From the NCBI RefSeq assembly GCF_003711515.1, contig NW_021167079.1, forward strand, positions 5,760,385 to 5,824,384: a stretch of DNA of 64,000 bases, given 5' to 3'. A program made the translations under genes and the position numbers. Shown piece by piece: positions 34,301 to 47,567 of the stretch. This DNA comes from Sodiomyces alkalinus F11 (taxonomy: Eukaryota; Ascomycota; Sordariomycetes; Glomerellales; Plectosphaerellaceae). Every line of letters begins with the position of its first letter. Position 1 is the stretch's first letter. The notes beneath the pieces are model-generated. The model was not told the DNA's origin. It did not search any database and worked only from the letters and a program-made list of their open reading frames with translations.

Positions 34301-36495
34301 TTACCTGCCGCAGTACTAAAGGAGCCAAGGTTCCCATCAACATATCGTTCTCATCATCCAACAACCCTCTGTAGATAGGCACATCGGGTAATTATGCGTT
34401 ATAGGCTTCCGTTGTTCGCTTCTTTTTTTTCTTTCCTCTCTTTTGCTTCTTCTTCCACTCGGGGGGGGGGGGCGGTTTCTATCTTTTTTGCCCTCTAATC
34501 CATGGAGGTTATTTCATTTCATGAAACGGGAAATGGCCGGCTAGGTCATGATGAAAAGCGGGGCGGCTTCCACCGCCCCTGAAAAGTTTTCCCCAGCCCG
34601 TCGGACGTCACCCCGTTTTTTTCTTCTTCTTTTCGGTAATTACATGGTAGGTATTTCCTAGCCTCGAGGCCCAGGTACCTTTCTTACGTACGGGGTACGG
34701 ATAACTGTCCTCTTACCCCCACGGGCCAGACCAAAGTCAAGACACTGTCGTGGTCGCTACCCATGGACCCCTTTCCTTCACGGGTGGATGTAATCACTCA
34801 CGTGGACGACAGTTGTTCTGCAGAACTACACAATAGGTGTACATAAGGTCAACATATCCCCCAACCGGAAGAAAACTTCATTTTTTGGGCTACCCAATGG
34901 AAACACATACTTCATACTTATTCGTACGCCTTGTGTGGTTTGTCGGGACCAGTTTCGGTGAGAGGCACAGTTGTTGTGCGGCTGGCCGCTCGATAATCGT
35001 GTAAGGCTAGAATAACCTACGGTTTCAAGCTTTGTTGCTCAAAGTAGCGTTTACGAAGTATGAAGTACGACTCCGTTGTTGATCTGTTGGTCCCTGGGTG
35101 TGGCAGCATGACATGCAGCTGAATACCTATGCTACTCTATGCTCTGGCTTGTTTGGGATGCTGCTATCGAGCAAAGAAAAAAATAAGCTTCACTTACAGC
35201 CATGTTTTCGGTAGCTTGCCTGATTTCTTACATCATCAAGAAGTTTAGGACAGGGCCGATGATGCCAGAGATCTGGACCTTCCTCCACAAAATACTACGA
35301 AGCAAAGGATGAGATGTGGCAGGCATGTTGAAAGCACGAATGCATGGTTTCGGAAACCGGCAGGGCACAGACCGAGGAGCGAAGTGGAAAATTAGTGCTT
35401 GATGAAAGATTAAGAAAGTTTTAAGTAAAAACAAAAAAAAAAAGGTAAGAAAGGAAAACCCGAGGATTGTATGGGGTACGTTGTAGTGACGGGCACGGTA
35501 TTTAATAAGGGGAAACGTTCACCCACAAATGAAGGCAGGTGAACGCATAATTACCTACACCATACCTTAGAGGATGACAGAAGTACAAGATACGACGTAC
35601 CTCAATCAGGCTAAGGTAAGGTAGAGACGGCTTAGGGCAAGTTCCCAATAGGAGGATTTGAGGCAGAGAAGGGAACGTCCGAACGTCCGACCGCCGCAAG
35701 TTGGGACATGGGGCTGGATCCCATCCCAGCCACCAGCCACCGAGCAACCGAGCAACCAAGCACACTCCACACCAAGCATCAAGGATCAGAAGCCAAGCCG
35801 AAAGTGGTCCCGGGTGGAGACAGGACCCGCATATCCTGCAAAAACACCCGCCGTGGAATTACGCGCCTCCGGGAAGGAGCACTTAGGGAGTCGTGGGTAA
35901 GGTAAGTTTGTCCTCTCCAAAGAACACAGCGCGCCGCTTCCTTCTTCCCCCCCAAGTTTCTTTCCTTCGTCGAACCGCACCACCGACCTGAGTGATCAAA
36001 AGAGAGAGAAGACAGCGTGACCGCAACACCACCTCGCGTCATCTTTCTCTTCCCACAACCAGCCCGCCCGACCGACCGACAAAACAGTCTGCGATTCCTT
36101 CCTGCTGTCTCTGTTTATGGTCTTCTTTCAATTCTTGGTCTATTTTCGTTCTTCAGCCTCTTATTCGTATTTTTTCGCCTAGCTCTTGCTTGGTGGATGG
36201 TGAGGCAACCCAACGGTGTCGCCTCTTAGGAAGTGCCACATAACGCAGCGCCTGGACCGACTTTTGAATCTCAGAGAATTGATTTCTCCGATTCTTCCTC
36301 CCCTTTGCGACCTTGGCGATTGTTGCTCTTTAGTTTCCGTCGCCAGCGTCACGAGTCAACTTTGCGAAACAGTACCAAAGCCAACCTTGCTGTGACGCCG
36401 GGTCAAGCCCACCCGAACCAGATCATTATCTTTCGGCGACTGGATCTGTCTGTGTGTCAATCTATCATTGCGCTGGCGACTTGCAATTTGCAGAC
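31359..36495. promoter_or_regulatory. 5.1-kb gene-free region upstream of the SSN6 gene
   Basis: Largest gene-free interval after the RIP block. It has TACCTTAAGGTA at 32,078-32,089, G runs near 32,489-32,501 and 34,460-34,470, and many GTAC/CGAAGTA variants (about 34,080-34,170, 35,050, 35,475). From about 35,660 the sequence has the look of a transcribed leader: a GTAAGT donor at about 35,902, then C/T-rich DNA up to the ATG at 36,496. A long leader with a possible 5'-UTR intron would suit a regulatory gene. A minus-strand frame at 32,370-32,837 was considered and not accepted. Confidence 0.45.
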
Positions 36496-39400
36496 ATGGC
36501 AAATCACCACCCTTCTCCGAACATGGCCACGCAAGCGCAACATGGGCCCCCTCCTGCCGCTCCTGCGCCTCCAGCACCTCCGGCTCCCTCCCAGGGCCAA
36601 GGCTTTGCGCCATCTCGCCAGGTTCCATTCGTCACCGAGGCACTATGGATGCAAGTTGGTATGTTTACGCTTCCCCAATTACTTTTTTCTTCTTTCTTGT
36701 TGGAACGGAGTAGCTGATATGTGGCGAAAAGGGAGCTGCGCCGAAGCTCTTGGCGACCTTGACCAAGCGACGGAAGCCTACGAGAGTGCGCTGCGAGCGA
36801 ATCCGCAGTCGATCCAAGCTATGAATGCCATCAGTTTGATCCTGCGAACGCGGGAGCAGTTCCAGAAAGCTGTGGAATACTTACAAGCTATCCTTAAGAT
36901 CGATGCATACAACGGCGAAGCATGGGGCAGCCTTGGTTCGTTTTCCACTTCGTCCTTCCGTGAGACGATCAATCTAACGAGGCATAGGACATTGTTACCT
37001 GATGATGGACGAGCTCCAACAAGCATACACCGCTTACCAAAATGCTCTAGTGAACTTGAGGAACCCCAAGGTACGTCAATCTCCCAGACGCACATCATCG
37101 TTGTTCTTCACATTGGTCTAACCTTGCCTCAAGGAGCCCAAGCTTTGGTATGGCATCGGGATTCTATACGATCGGTACGGATCTCTCGACCATGCAGAGG
37201 AGGCATTCTCCCAGGTCATGCAGATGGATCCCGGCTTTGAGAAGGCGAACGAAATTTACTTCCGCCTTGGCATCATTTACAAACAGCAGCAGAAATATGC
37301 CCAGAGTCTTGAGGTGTGTGGAACCTGCTTTGAGTTTTTCTCCTTCTTTGCGAAAAAAAAAAAGAAAAAGGGTTACTGACTAGTTGAGAATTCCAGTGCT
37401 TTAAATACATTGTGTCTTCGCCGCCCCAGCCGTTGAGCGAAGAGGACATCTTGTTCCAGATCGGGCACGTACACGAGCAGCAAAAAGACGTAAGTTGGCC
37501 CGTTTCAGCCGATCCTTATCTACGTTTCTAACGCTGCCCCTCTCTCTTATAGTACGACAGTGCGAAGGCGGCCTACCAACGAGTCCTCGAACGGGATCCG
37601 AGCCATGCCAAGGTCTTGCAGCAGCTTGGCTGGCTCCATCACCAGCAGAGCAACAGCTTCCAGAGCCAGGAGCGGGCCATCGAGTATCTTGAAAAGTCAG
37701 TCGCTGCTGACCAGAACGATGCTCAGAGCTGGTATCTCCTGGGCCGATGCTACATGTCGCAACAGAAATACCCAAAGGCGTATGAAGCATACCAACAGGC
37801 CGTGTACCGAGACGGTCGGAACCCCACGTTCTGGTGCTCAATCGGAGTCCTCTACTACCAGATCAACCAGTACAGGGACGCACTCGACGCCTATTCCCGT
37901 GCTATTCGGCTTAACCCGTTCATCTCGGAGGTTTGGTATGACCTCGGCACTTTGGTACGTATCTCATTTTCATGTGCAAAGCATCGCAACCCTGCGTATG
38001 CGATTTCAAAGACTGACTGTCGCTACAGTACGAGTCTTGCAACAACCAGATCAGCGATGCGCTCGATGCATACCAACGCGCTGCGGAGCTGGATCCAAAC
38101 AATCCGCATATCAAGGCCCGATTGCAGCTGCTGCGTAATGGCGGCACCAACGGAGGACACCCCCCGTCCGCGCCTCAGCCTGCGGACGTTCATCCCGCAT
38201 CTTACCAGGTCGGGCCTCCAGCACCTCAGTGGGCGGGTTCCGGCCCCCAACAGGCGCCCCCGCCGCAGCCGCCTCCCCCCGCCGGCGGTCCCGGCGCACA
38301 TGCTTGGGGACGCTTGGCCGATATCAACCCACCCCCTCAGCCGGGTAACCCTTTCGACCAGCAGCGGGGCGGCGAGCAGTTCCGCGGACCAGCTCCTCCA
38401 CTGCCACGGCAGCCGAGCCCTCGCCCGGACCAGCACGGGCGTCCCCCTTTCCCCGCCGAGGGTAACCGACCAGGTTCAATCCGCCGGGGCCCCAGTCCTC
38501 CTCCCGCGGGCCCTTATCCGGCTGGTCCCCCCCCTCCTCCCCCTCCTCCCCAGTCCCACCAGGCTCCGACCTCGCAGCCGCGTATCCCGAATCCCAATTA
38601 CCAGCCCGCGCCATCGTCCGCCCAGATGCCCTCGATGAACGCTGGCCCCAACGGCGGCCCCCTTAGCCAGCCTCCTCCGTTCCGGGCGACAAACAGTCCG
38701 CGGCCTGGGGAAAGGCCGGTGCATGATAATCGGATGCCGTCTCCCAAATCGGCATATCCTCAGCACCAGGCCCCGCGGCCATCTGTTTGGAATCCTATTC
38801 CTCCACCCGAGAGACCGGTGCCCGCTCCCGTTGAAGGTCCGCCGCAGCCGCCGCCGCCGCCAGCGGCTCACCCCGCCGAACCGACAGCATTGGCACGAGG
38901 GGACCATGAGCGTCCAGCGTCGGTTGGACCCAAACGGATGCGCGAGTGGGAGGCAGAATCCGCCCATAAGCGACCTGCCAGCGATGAAAACAGGGCGAGA
39001 CTGGATGACGTACGTCCTCGTAGACCGTCGACCCCGCCCCGCGAGCCCTATCGACGCAATTCGGCTGAGGCGCACCGCTTCGAGGAGTCGCGCCGAATGG
39101 AAGACCAGCGTCGGGCGGAGGATCAGAGGCGGGCGGACGACATGCGAAGGGCCGAGGAAATGCGGCCTCAGGGACCCAGCGACGGCTACCACCCTTCTGA
39201 AGCTGCCCATCATCCACCCGGACCGGGCGCGTCGGCGAATCACCTTCCGCCCATGCAGCAATCTGCCGCTCCCATGCAGGGTATGCTTCATGAGGCTGCC
39301 CCCGCGCCTGCAGCCGTCACAGGACCCGGGCCTGGCCCTGGACCGGCACCCAAGGAGTTTCCGTCCGAGGAGCGACCGGCCGACCACGGCGCTGCGACTC

Positions 39401-39606
39401 GCGCTCCCCTTGCCAACGAGCCCGAGCGGGCGGCCCGCAAGATGGATGTGGACGAAGACTATGATGACAGCGGTGAGGATGAGAAGAAGACAGTTACGAC
39501 TAATGGGTCTATGCCTGGACCGGCATCTGCCGATACGAAGCCGCCCACGGGCACCAGTCACAACAATATTGTTGGGGGACCAACTCCCAAAGTCGAGTCG
39601 GCATAG
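36496..39606 (+). CDS. SSN6: General transcriptional corepressor Cyc8/Ssn6 (TPR protein)
   Basis: TPR subunit of the Tup1-Cyc8 corepressor, which represses many gene sets in the nucleus; the Neurospora name is rcm-1. Seven exons: 36,496-36,658, 36,732-36,935, 36,988-37,070, 37,134-37,313, 37,397-37,489, 37,553-37,954 and 38,029-39,606, all in phase; 900 residues. Introns are 52-83 bp with CTAAC/CTGAC branch sites; intron 2 uses GTTCGT. About ten TPR units fill residues 45-410. Readable conserved segments include AEALGDLDQATEAYESAL, LWYGIGILYDRYGSLDHAEE, FEKANEIYFRLGIIYKQQQKY, DAQSWYLLGRCYM, YQQAVYRDGRNPTFWCSIGV and AAELDPNNPHIKARLQLLRN. The long C-terminal exon is Pro/Gln/Arg-rich and disordered, with an ERRAEDQRRA-type charged stretch. 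The start is the first in-frame ATG (MANHHPSP). Its overall order matches the yeast protein. Confidence 0.96.
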
Positions 39607-41583
<1,977 letters not shown>

Positions 41584-42447
41584 AAAAAAAGGCGCATTTG
41601 GTTTCCTTGTATCTTGGTCATGGCATTGGTGTCGAGGGTTCTTTCTCGTTACTATCGGGATGGTATGGGAACTTTATAACGGATGACTTGAGAACCCAGA
41701 GCCTAAAAATGAATTCGGAGATGATATCCACGATGATTGCTCTTAATTTTCGACTGTCTCAATGTGATTTGAAGTTCAAAGATTTGCGACAGAGCTGTGA
41801 TCTTTACAATGGCCTCGGTTACCAGTGCAGTGGCCAATGGTCCCTGGACCCGACCCTTTTGTGTATCGTCATGTGGTAAAACAAGACCCAGTGTCGTGTT
41901 CTTTCCAATTGACCCAAAACATGGGGTCTCCCCTTTTGCAAAGGTAGACCACGAGGTGGCGACGAGGTAAAATGTGGTGAGAATATTTGTACCCGATCTA
42001 CCACGTGACACTGGGGGACGCGATACCTGAATTAGGGGAAGTCTGGATTCTGCCGGGTGGTTTGCGTCATGGTACCCCCCAATTCGTGTAACCACTGTAA
42101 CCATCGGTTTGTGCAAGTTTACTCCGTAATAACTTGGATCTCTCAACCTTGTCATCATCCTCTGGTCTTCCTTTGTCCTACCAAACTTAAAACAGCTTTG
42201 ACGAATGGGCTCTTTCCGCAGAGTGTCATCGCAATTGATTTCAACCGCCAACTGCATTCGACTAGGCAACCAGCGAGCCATACATCTTACAAACGGCCCC
42301 GTCAGAGTCGACAAAGCAAGCCTTCGATATACAGTACCAACTCTTTTAGCTTCGAGGCAAGCACGCCTTGATCCTTTTTGCATTAGACGACACCTCACGT
42401 CTGCCAGTCCCCCTCAGCTACTCCTACAGGCAACGTCGAAACACGGC
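41584..42447. other. Spacer between uL3 and small hypothetical gene
   Basis: The first 300 bases are the uL3 3' flank. From about 42,120 the sequence is open in the frame of the next gene, but it has no good upstream ATG and looks like leader. No other feature seen. Confidence 0.45.
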
Positions 42448-43046
42448 ATGGCTTCAGACGAAGAATATATGGCCTTCTTGAACAAGGCCAACGAGGACCC
42501 CCAAGCGGGGTACGCAAAGCAGGCAGACACGGGCGCTAGCAAGATATTCAAGGCACAGGATACTGGCGTGGACGTACCGAAGCCCATCGCGACCGCTCTC
42601 GAGAAGGGGGATAAGGTATACGTGTCGGACGCGGACGAGCCGTTCGTTGCCGTGGCGCTGAGCTGGGATGAGGGGGGCAAGGGGCTTCCCGATGAGGGTG
42701 AGTTCGGTCCTATATGTACCGGGTTTACGGGCAATGGTCTTGCTGGGGCGCCTTCTCGGACACTTATGCTAACCGACGTCATTGCTTAGTCGAGTTTGCG
42801 GAGCTGATACAACATCCCGACCCGGAGAATGCCGGCGTGGAACTCTTAGACCCTATCGACTGGGACTCGGATGGGCAGTATCAGGATCTCGTCGAGGCGG
42901 TCCGGACCGCTGGGAAGGGGAACGATGTCCGGGTATATCGTGTGCCGAGCAGCGGGGCCAGAGTTGAGTATTGGGTTGTCACCACGGAAGGGAAGGGACC
43001 GGAAGCTAAGCTTGTTGGCGTCAAGGCGATGGCGGTGGAAAGCTAG
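42448..43046 (+). CDS. Small conserved ascomycete protein of unknown function
   Basis: Two exons, 42,448-42,697 and 42,790-43,046, joined by a 92-bp intron (GTGAGT, GCTAAC, TTAG) in phase 1; 168 residues. Starts MASDEEYMAFLNKAN; other stretches that look conserved are VYVSDADEPFVAVALSWDE, GLPDEVEFAELIQHP (across the junction), GNDVRVYRV and VEYWVVTTEGKG, ending in VGVKAMAVES. It is soluble and acidic with no signal peptide or membrane span. I recognise the type as a widespread fungal hypothetical but know no function. The ATG is preferred to upstream in-frame codons because the upstream part is not protein-like and there is no earlier ATG close by in frame. Confidence 0.85.
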
Positions 43047-43569
43047 ACATCCAGATGATACCCGGGCGAGAAGGAAAAACTAGGTGGGGGATAGTGAGAT
43101 TGTCGGGAAAACATCACATAATTGCGGAAGTGATACGGGTTACGAGAAGACCGGAAGCCCAAAGAATGGGGCACTATTAATTACATTGCACATTTCCTTC
43201 ACTCCTTGGTCGTGCATTCGAATGCCATGTGGCCCTTCTAGTATCTATAGCTAGCTCGACTGAACCGTAACTCGATGGAACAGCTGCGCGTCGAGATGGG
43301 ACGGGCTCGGGGAGTTTCACCAGCGACTTGATTGACCTTGGTACCTTACCGTGGGGGGTTTCCTTATCACGGACACTCCCACCCGCTTATCGCCCCTCGA
43401 AACTGGCCGTTATCGGAGCTTCCACATTGGGATAACGGTTCCCTCCAGAAAATCGTCAACTTCAATTCCCATCGCCGTGTCTTTGTACCGGGTTGACTCA
43501 GACCTCCCCCACAACGCCGCTTCATCCAGCTCGAAAGCTCACAAGTCCACTTGTGAGGTTTACTGGATC
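43047..43569. promoter_or_regulatory. Intergenic region upstream of trpE
   Basis: Contains the 3' flank of the small gene and the trpE promoter. I searched by eye for a TGACTCA general amino-acid-control site: GGTTGACTCAGACC at about 43,491-43,504 contains TTGACTCA, a fair Gcn4/CPC1-type match about 75 bases before the ATG. Confidence 0.5.
43493..43499. promoter_or_regulatory. Candidate CPC1/Gcn4 site (TGACTCA)
   Basis: The heptamer TGACTCA within GGTTGACTCAGACC, about 70-75 bases before the trpE ATG. This is the core recognised by the general amino-acid control activator that induces tryptophan genes in fungi. Distance and target gene fit; binding is not shown. Confidence 0.6.
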
Positions 43570-45335
43570 ATGGCAGGCCCAGTGAGTAGCTCCAGCTAGA
43601 GAGTGTCTAAACCTCTACGGCTGTGTGTCCAGCGACTGATTTCCGTAAACTCTTGTTCCAGCGCGGCGTCATCCCGTCCCTCGAGACGGTCAGGAGCATC
43701 CTCGAAGCGGCTGTGGCGCCTGAGAAGAAGAAGAAGAAGCCCAATCTCGTCCCCGTCTATCGACAAATCTCGTCCGACCTCATTACTCCCTCTGCGGCCT
43801 ATCTCAAGGTCTCTTCCCATCATGGCGACTCGGAATACTCCTTTCTCTTCGAGAGCGCCGCCACCGAACAAGTAGGCCGGTACAGCTTCGTCGGCGCCGG
43901 CCCCCGGAAAGTCCTCGTCACGGGTCCTGGTTTCGGCCCGGAGTGTGACCCCTTGCCGGCCCTCGAGGCCGAACTCTCCCAGTACACCGTCGCCCATGTG
44001 CCAGGTCTGCAGCTGCCGCCAATGGCCGGCGGTGCCGTCGGCTATGCTTCGTACGACCTAGTCCGCTACTTTGAGCCCAAGACGGCACGGCCCATGAAGG
44101 ACGTCCTGGGAATTCCGGAGAGCTTGTTCCTTCTCTTCGACACGATCGTCGCCTTCGACAGGTACATGGGCATCATCAAGGTCATCACCTACCTCCACGT
44201 GCCCGATAACCTGAACGACCTCGAGGCGGTCTACCAACGCGCCAAGGAAACAGTCGACAAGCTCGTCGATGTGCTCAATGCCCCCGACATCCCCCTACCC
44301 GAACAGGGTCCCATCACGCTGGGCCACGAGTACTCGTCGAACATCGGCCAAGGGGGCTACGAAGCGCACGTGACGACGCTCAAGCGCCACATCGTCAAGG
44401 GCGACATCATCCAAGCGGTGCCGTCGCATCGCCTGGCGCGGCCGACCTCGCTCCACCCTTTCAACATCTACCGGCACCTGCGGACGCTCAACCCGTCCCC
44501 GTACCTGTTCTACATCAACTGCAAGGACTTCCAGATCGTGGGCGCGTCGCCGGAGCTGCTCGTCAAGTCGGAGGAACGGCGCGTCATCACGCACCCGATC
44601 GCGGGCACGGTGAAGCGCGGCCGCACGCCGGACGAGGACGCGGCGCTGGCGGACGAGCTGCGGAGCAGCCTCAAGGACCGGGCCGAGCACGTCATGCTGG
44701 TCGACTTGGCGCGCAACGACGTCAACCGCGTGGGCGACCCGCGCACCGTCAAGGTGGACCGGCTCATGGTGGTGGAGAAGTTCAGCCACGTGCAGCACCT
44801 GGTGAGCCAGGTGTCTGGCGTCCTGCGGCCCGGCCAGACGCGGTTCGACGCCTTCCGCAGCATCTTCCCTGCGGGGACGGTCAGCGGGGCGCCCAAGGTC
44901 AGGGCCATGGAGCTCATCGCCGAGCTGGAAGGGGAGAAGCGGGGTGTCTACGCCGGTGCGGTGGGGTATTTCGGGTATGGGGGGTTGAATGAGAAGGGCG
45001 AGGAGGTGGAGGGTGCGATGGATACGTGTATCGCTCTTCGGACCATGACGGTAAAGGACGGCGTGGCATACCTGCAGGCTGGTGAGTACTGTCCCGGCAT
45101 CAACTTTTGCCCCCGATAAGAATCTGGGCCTTTCGTCCATGGGTGATGTCGCACAGCTAATCATGAACGCTTTATAGGAGGCGGTATCGTCTTTGACTCT
45201 GATGAGACGGACGAGTGGGAGGAGACGATGAACAAGTTGGGTGCCAATATCAAATGTATTCTCTCGGCGGAGGAACTATATTATGAGCAGCAACAACAAC
45301 AGAAGCAGCAGCAGAAAGGGTCTAGCAGCACCTAG
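43570..45335 (+). CDS. trpE: Anthranilate synthase component I
   Basis: Converts chorismate to anthranilate, the first committed step to tryptophan, with glutamine-derived ammonia from component II. Yeast TRP2 is the counterpart. Exons 43,570-43,581 (MAGP only), 43,662-45,081 and 45,178-45,335; introns 80 and 96 bp; 529 residues. Feedback-site elements are visible near the N-terminus (SAAYLKVS, and FLFES in the position of the bacterial LLES motif). The catalytic chorismate-binding domain has [50 protein letters not shown] and [12 protein letters not shown] across the last junction. Where many fungi have PSQR this has PSHRLARP. The last exon ends in a Gln-rich tail ([11 protein letters not shown]) beyond the usual AEEL. 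The 12-base first exon is supported by the MAGP/RGVIPS join and a GTGAGT donor. Confidence 0.96.
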
Positions 45336-45962
45336 ATATTGGACCCTTTTGAAGACCAACTTTCTTCACGTCTTCGTGTGCAGGACTCGTGACGACCAGT
45401 ATCAGTACAATGATGGGTGGAGAGTGATCTCTTTCTCAAGGTGCGATGCTCGTGTCCCCTTTTCCCTCTATACTGCCCTTGATGTCTTTATCGTACAGCC
45501 TGCTGTTGTTCATCCACACTACGCATAAAAAGACTCGAGGAAATCATGCCAGAACTGTGACAATAGACGCTATTTGAGAGCAGGAGAATCGATACACCTG
45601 TTTCCCCTTTGAGGTTGATTCAGCCCACTCATACTACCGAAATCCGGACCATGTCGGAACGACAGCTCTTTTCCTTAGCCGGCCCATGATTCGCTTCGAA
45701 TTGCTGAAGAGATGTCCATACCTTGAAACCAAGTGGTGATCCTGGGCTATAAGGTGCCGTATAGCAGGCAACGAGAAAGGGAAAACGAATGTTTCCAAGG
45801 CATCGTATCGTGACACCTTTGGCCAGGTTCCTTTTCCCTTTTCCCTTTTCCCCTTTTTCTTTCTTTCTTTTTTCTTCCCTTTTACCCCTCCCCATGGACC
45901 GACCGTCCGACGGTGGCTGATGTCCCGCTCCCGCTCCCGCTCCGGTCCAGCCACCATCGTCA
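45336..45962. other. Convergent spacer behind trpE
   Basis: 3' flanks of trpE and of the minus-strand small membrane protein. A CCCTTTTCCCTTTTC tract lies at about 45,836-45,875. No further gene supported. Confidence 0.5.
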
Positions 45963-46352
45963 TCAGCCCCAAGCGAAACGCGGCAGGATCCCCTGCTTAC
46001 CCGCCCCCCGCAGCGCCCAGTCGACACAGGCGATGATACTGACAATGACCAGGCCCACGCAAATAAAGCACAGCGCCGTCATTATAATCGACCGCAGCAG
46101 GGGGGATCCCTCGTGAGGGGTCCGGTTCCGGCCCGTGGACAAGGTGCGGATGCTGTGCTGACGTCCCGACGGCTCGGCGTCTCGGTCGAATACGTTGAAT
46201 GTGAATCTCCGCGCTGAACCCGAGATGCTGCGCTTGAGGGCAGGCTTGGGTGGCGGCAGCGGGTTCTGTGGTGGTGATCTGGGCATCTCGGGTGTGGGTA
46301 TGTGTTTCTTGGTGTTGAAACGCACCGTCTTGGGTGGGTGCGGTGTATTCAT
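45963..46352 (-). CDS. Small hypothetical single-span membrane protein
   Basis: Single open frame of 129 codons on the minus strand, from MNTPHPPKTVRFNTKKHIPTP. The N-terminal two thirds are Pro/Arg/Ser-rich and basic (KTVRFNTKK, KPALKRSISGSARRF, TLSTGRNRTPHEGSPLLRS). One strong hydrophobic segment follows, IIMTALCFICVGLVIVSIIA, then a short tail ending ILPRFAWG. The likely topology is cytosolic basic N-terminus with a C-terminal anchor. The ATG context (CCCCATGA) is acceptable and the leader carries a polypurine tract. I recognise no family, and upstream exons cannot be excluded. Composition and the clean membrane segment favour a real gene. Confidence 0.5.
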   Translation of the reverse strand: MNTPHPPKTVRFNTKKHIPTPEMPRSPPQNPLPPPKPALKRSISGSARRFTFNVFDRDAEPSGRQHSIRTLSTGRNRTPHEGSPLLRSIIMTALCFICVGLVIVSIIACVDWALRGAGKQGILPRFAWG

Positions 46353-47567
46353 GGGGAAAGCTGGCGAGACGGGTATTTTCTCTTTTCTCTTTTCTTTTTT
46401 CTCTTTTCTTTTTTCTCTTTTCTTTTTTCTCTTTTCTCCCGATGACGGTATGTCAATGATGGTACGGATGCATGTAAGCAGAAGGGTTGAGCTTTGCGGC
46501 GGTCGTGTTGTCCGATTATGAAGACGGTTTCAAGGGGAATGGGAATAGAGATCGATGAGAGAAGGCAGATGTCAGTCCGGAGCACGCTCTACTCGAGGTG
46601 CGGATGAAACCAACAAGTTACCGCAGGGCGCCCAGGTGGAAAGGCTGAGAAGGCTGCAGCAATAGAGTTACGGCTTCCTCGCTCCATCTCGAATCATTTT
46701 CTTGCAACTTAAACCACCAAGGTTTTATGAGGCTACCTTAGGTACAGTATGACACCTCGCCTCAACCGCCTCAGCCACATGGAGCAAGGTTGAAGTCACA
46801 AGTCACGATTCAGGGACGAAGACATGTATAGAAGGCATATAAGGTATGTGTCCTCGTGTACTCTGTACGATACTCGGGGTGGGGGGGGGACCCTCTGGTG
46901 TACGGGTAAGGAATACAGGGGAACCTTCGATATCAAGACATGGAACTTATTTCTCACGGGACCAATGACTGATTTCATCTCACTAAGATATAAGATACCT
47001 TAAGATAGGTAGCTGCAAGGACTTGCGGACTTTTCCAAGTCTCGCAGCTCCTCAAAGCTCTCACTCATCTAGGTAGAGACTAATGTGGCACATCCGCTTA
47101 TACACATTACCCCCTGAGCTCAATTCGAGCCTGCTCTCGAGCTCCCAATCTCCCGATGGTTCTCTTCATCTCAATAATACAAGATTAAACCGCCCTTGTT
47201 CCCCGAGGCTTCTAGCCCAAGGGGGTGGTCGTCGTGGTAGCGAAGCCGTACCACCGAATTACACAGTGACAGCCTCCTTTTGCCCCGCCGCCAAAATTTG
47301 TTCAACCTAAACGCCAATTTCGTGTGCTGAGCAAGTGAATGCTCCCAGGTATTCCATGCATGAGCCGCCATGCAGAGTCAAAAAACGCCCCATACTCTTG
47401 CCGCTCCCTTTCCCCGTCCTCTTGGGAATACATGTCCTATTCTCAATCAAGACAAGAACGAACACAAGGGGTATCAAAATGAAGGAGAGAACATGAAATG
47501 AAGAGAGAGAAAAAAAAGGAGGTGCTCTAAGCAATCTCGTCCCCTTCGCCTGACACGGACTGGACAT
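46353..47567. other. Intergenic region, including a pyrimidine minisatellite
   Basis: The CTCTTTTCTTTTTT repeat (46,379-46,437) lies directly before the small membrane gene on its sense strand side. TACCTTAGGTA is at 46,734-46,744, a G-run at about 46,880-46,889, and the 3' flank of the next minus-strand gene closes the interval. No gene supported. Confidence 0.5.
46379..46437. repeat. 14-bp pyrimidine minisatellite
   Basis: About four tandem units of CTCTTTTCTTTTTT, pure pyrimidine on +. It lies about 27 bases upstream of the minus-strand ATG at 46,352, so in the RNA it would be a purine-rich leader. Confidence 0.9.

Noticed and set aside
24003..39606. Physical linkage of two corepressor genes (TBL1/Sif2-like and SSN6) as a functional cluster
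   Set aside because: They are 10 kb apart with an unrelated Golgi protein gene between them and no shared promoter; no evidence for co-regulation.
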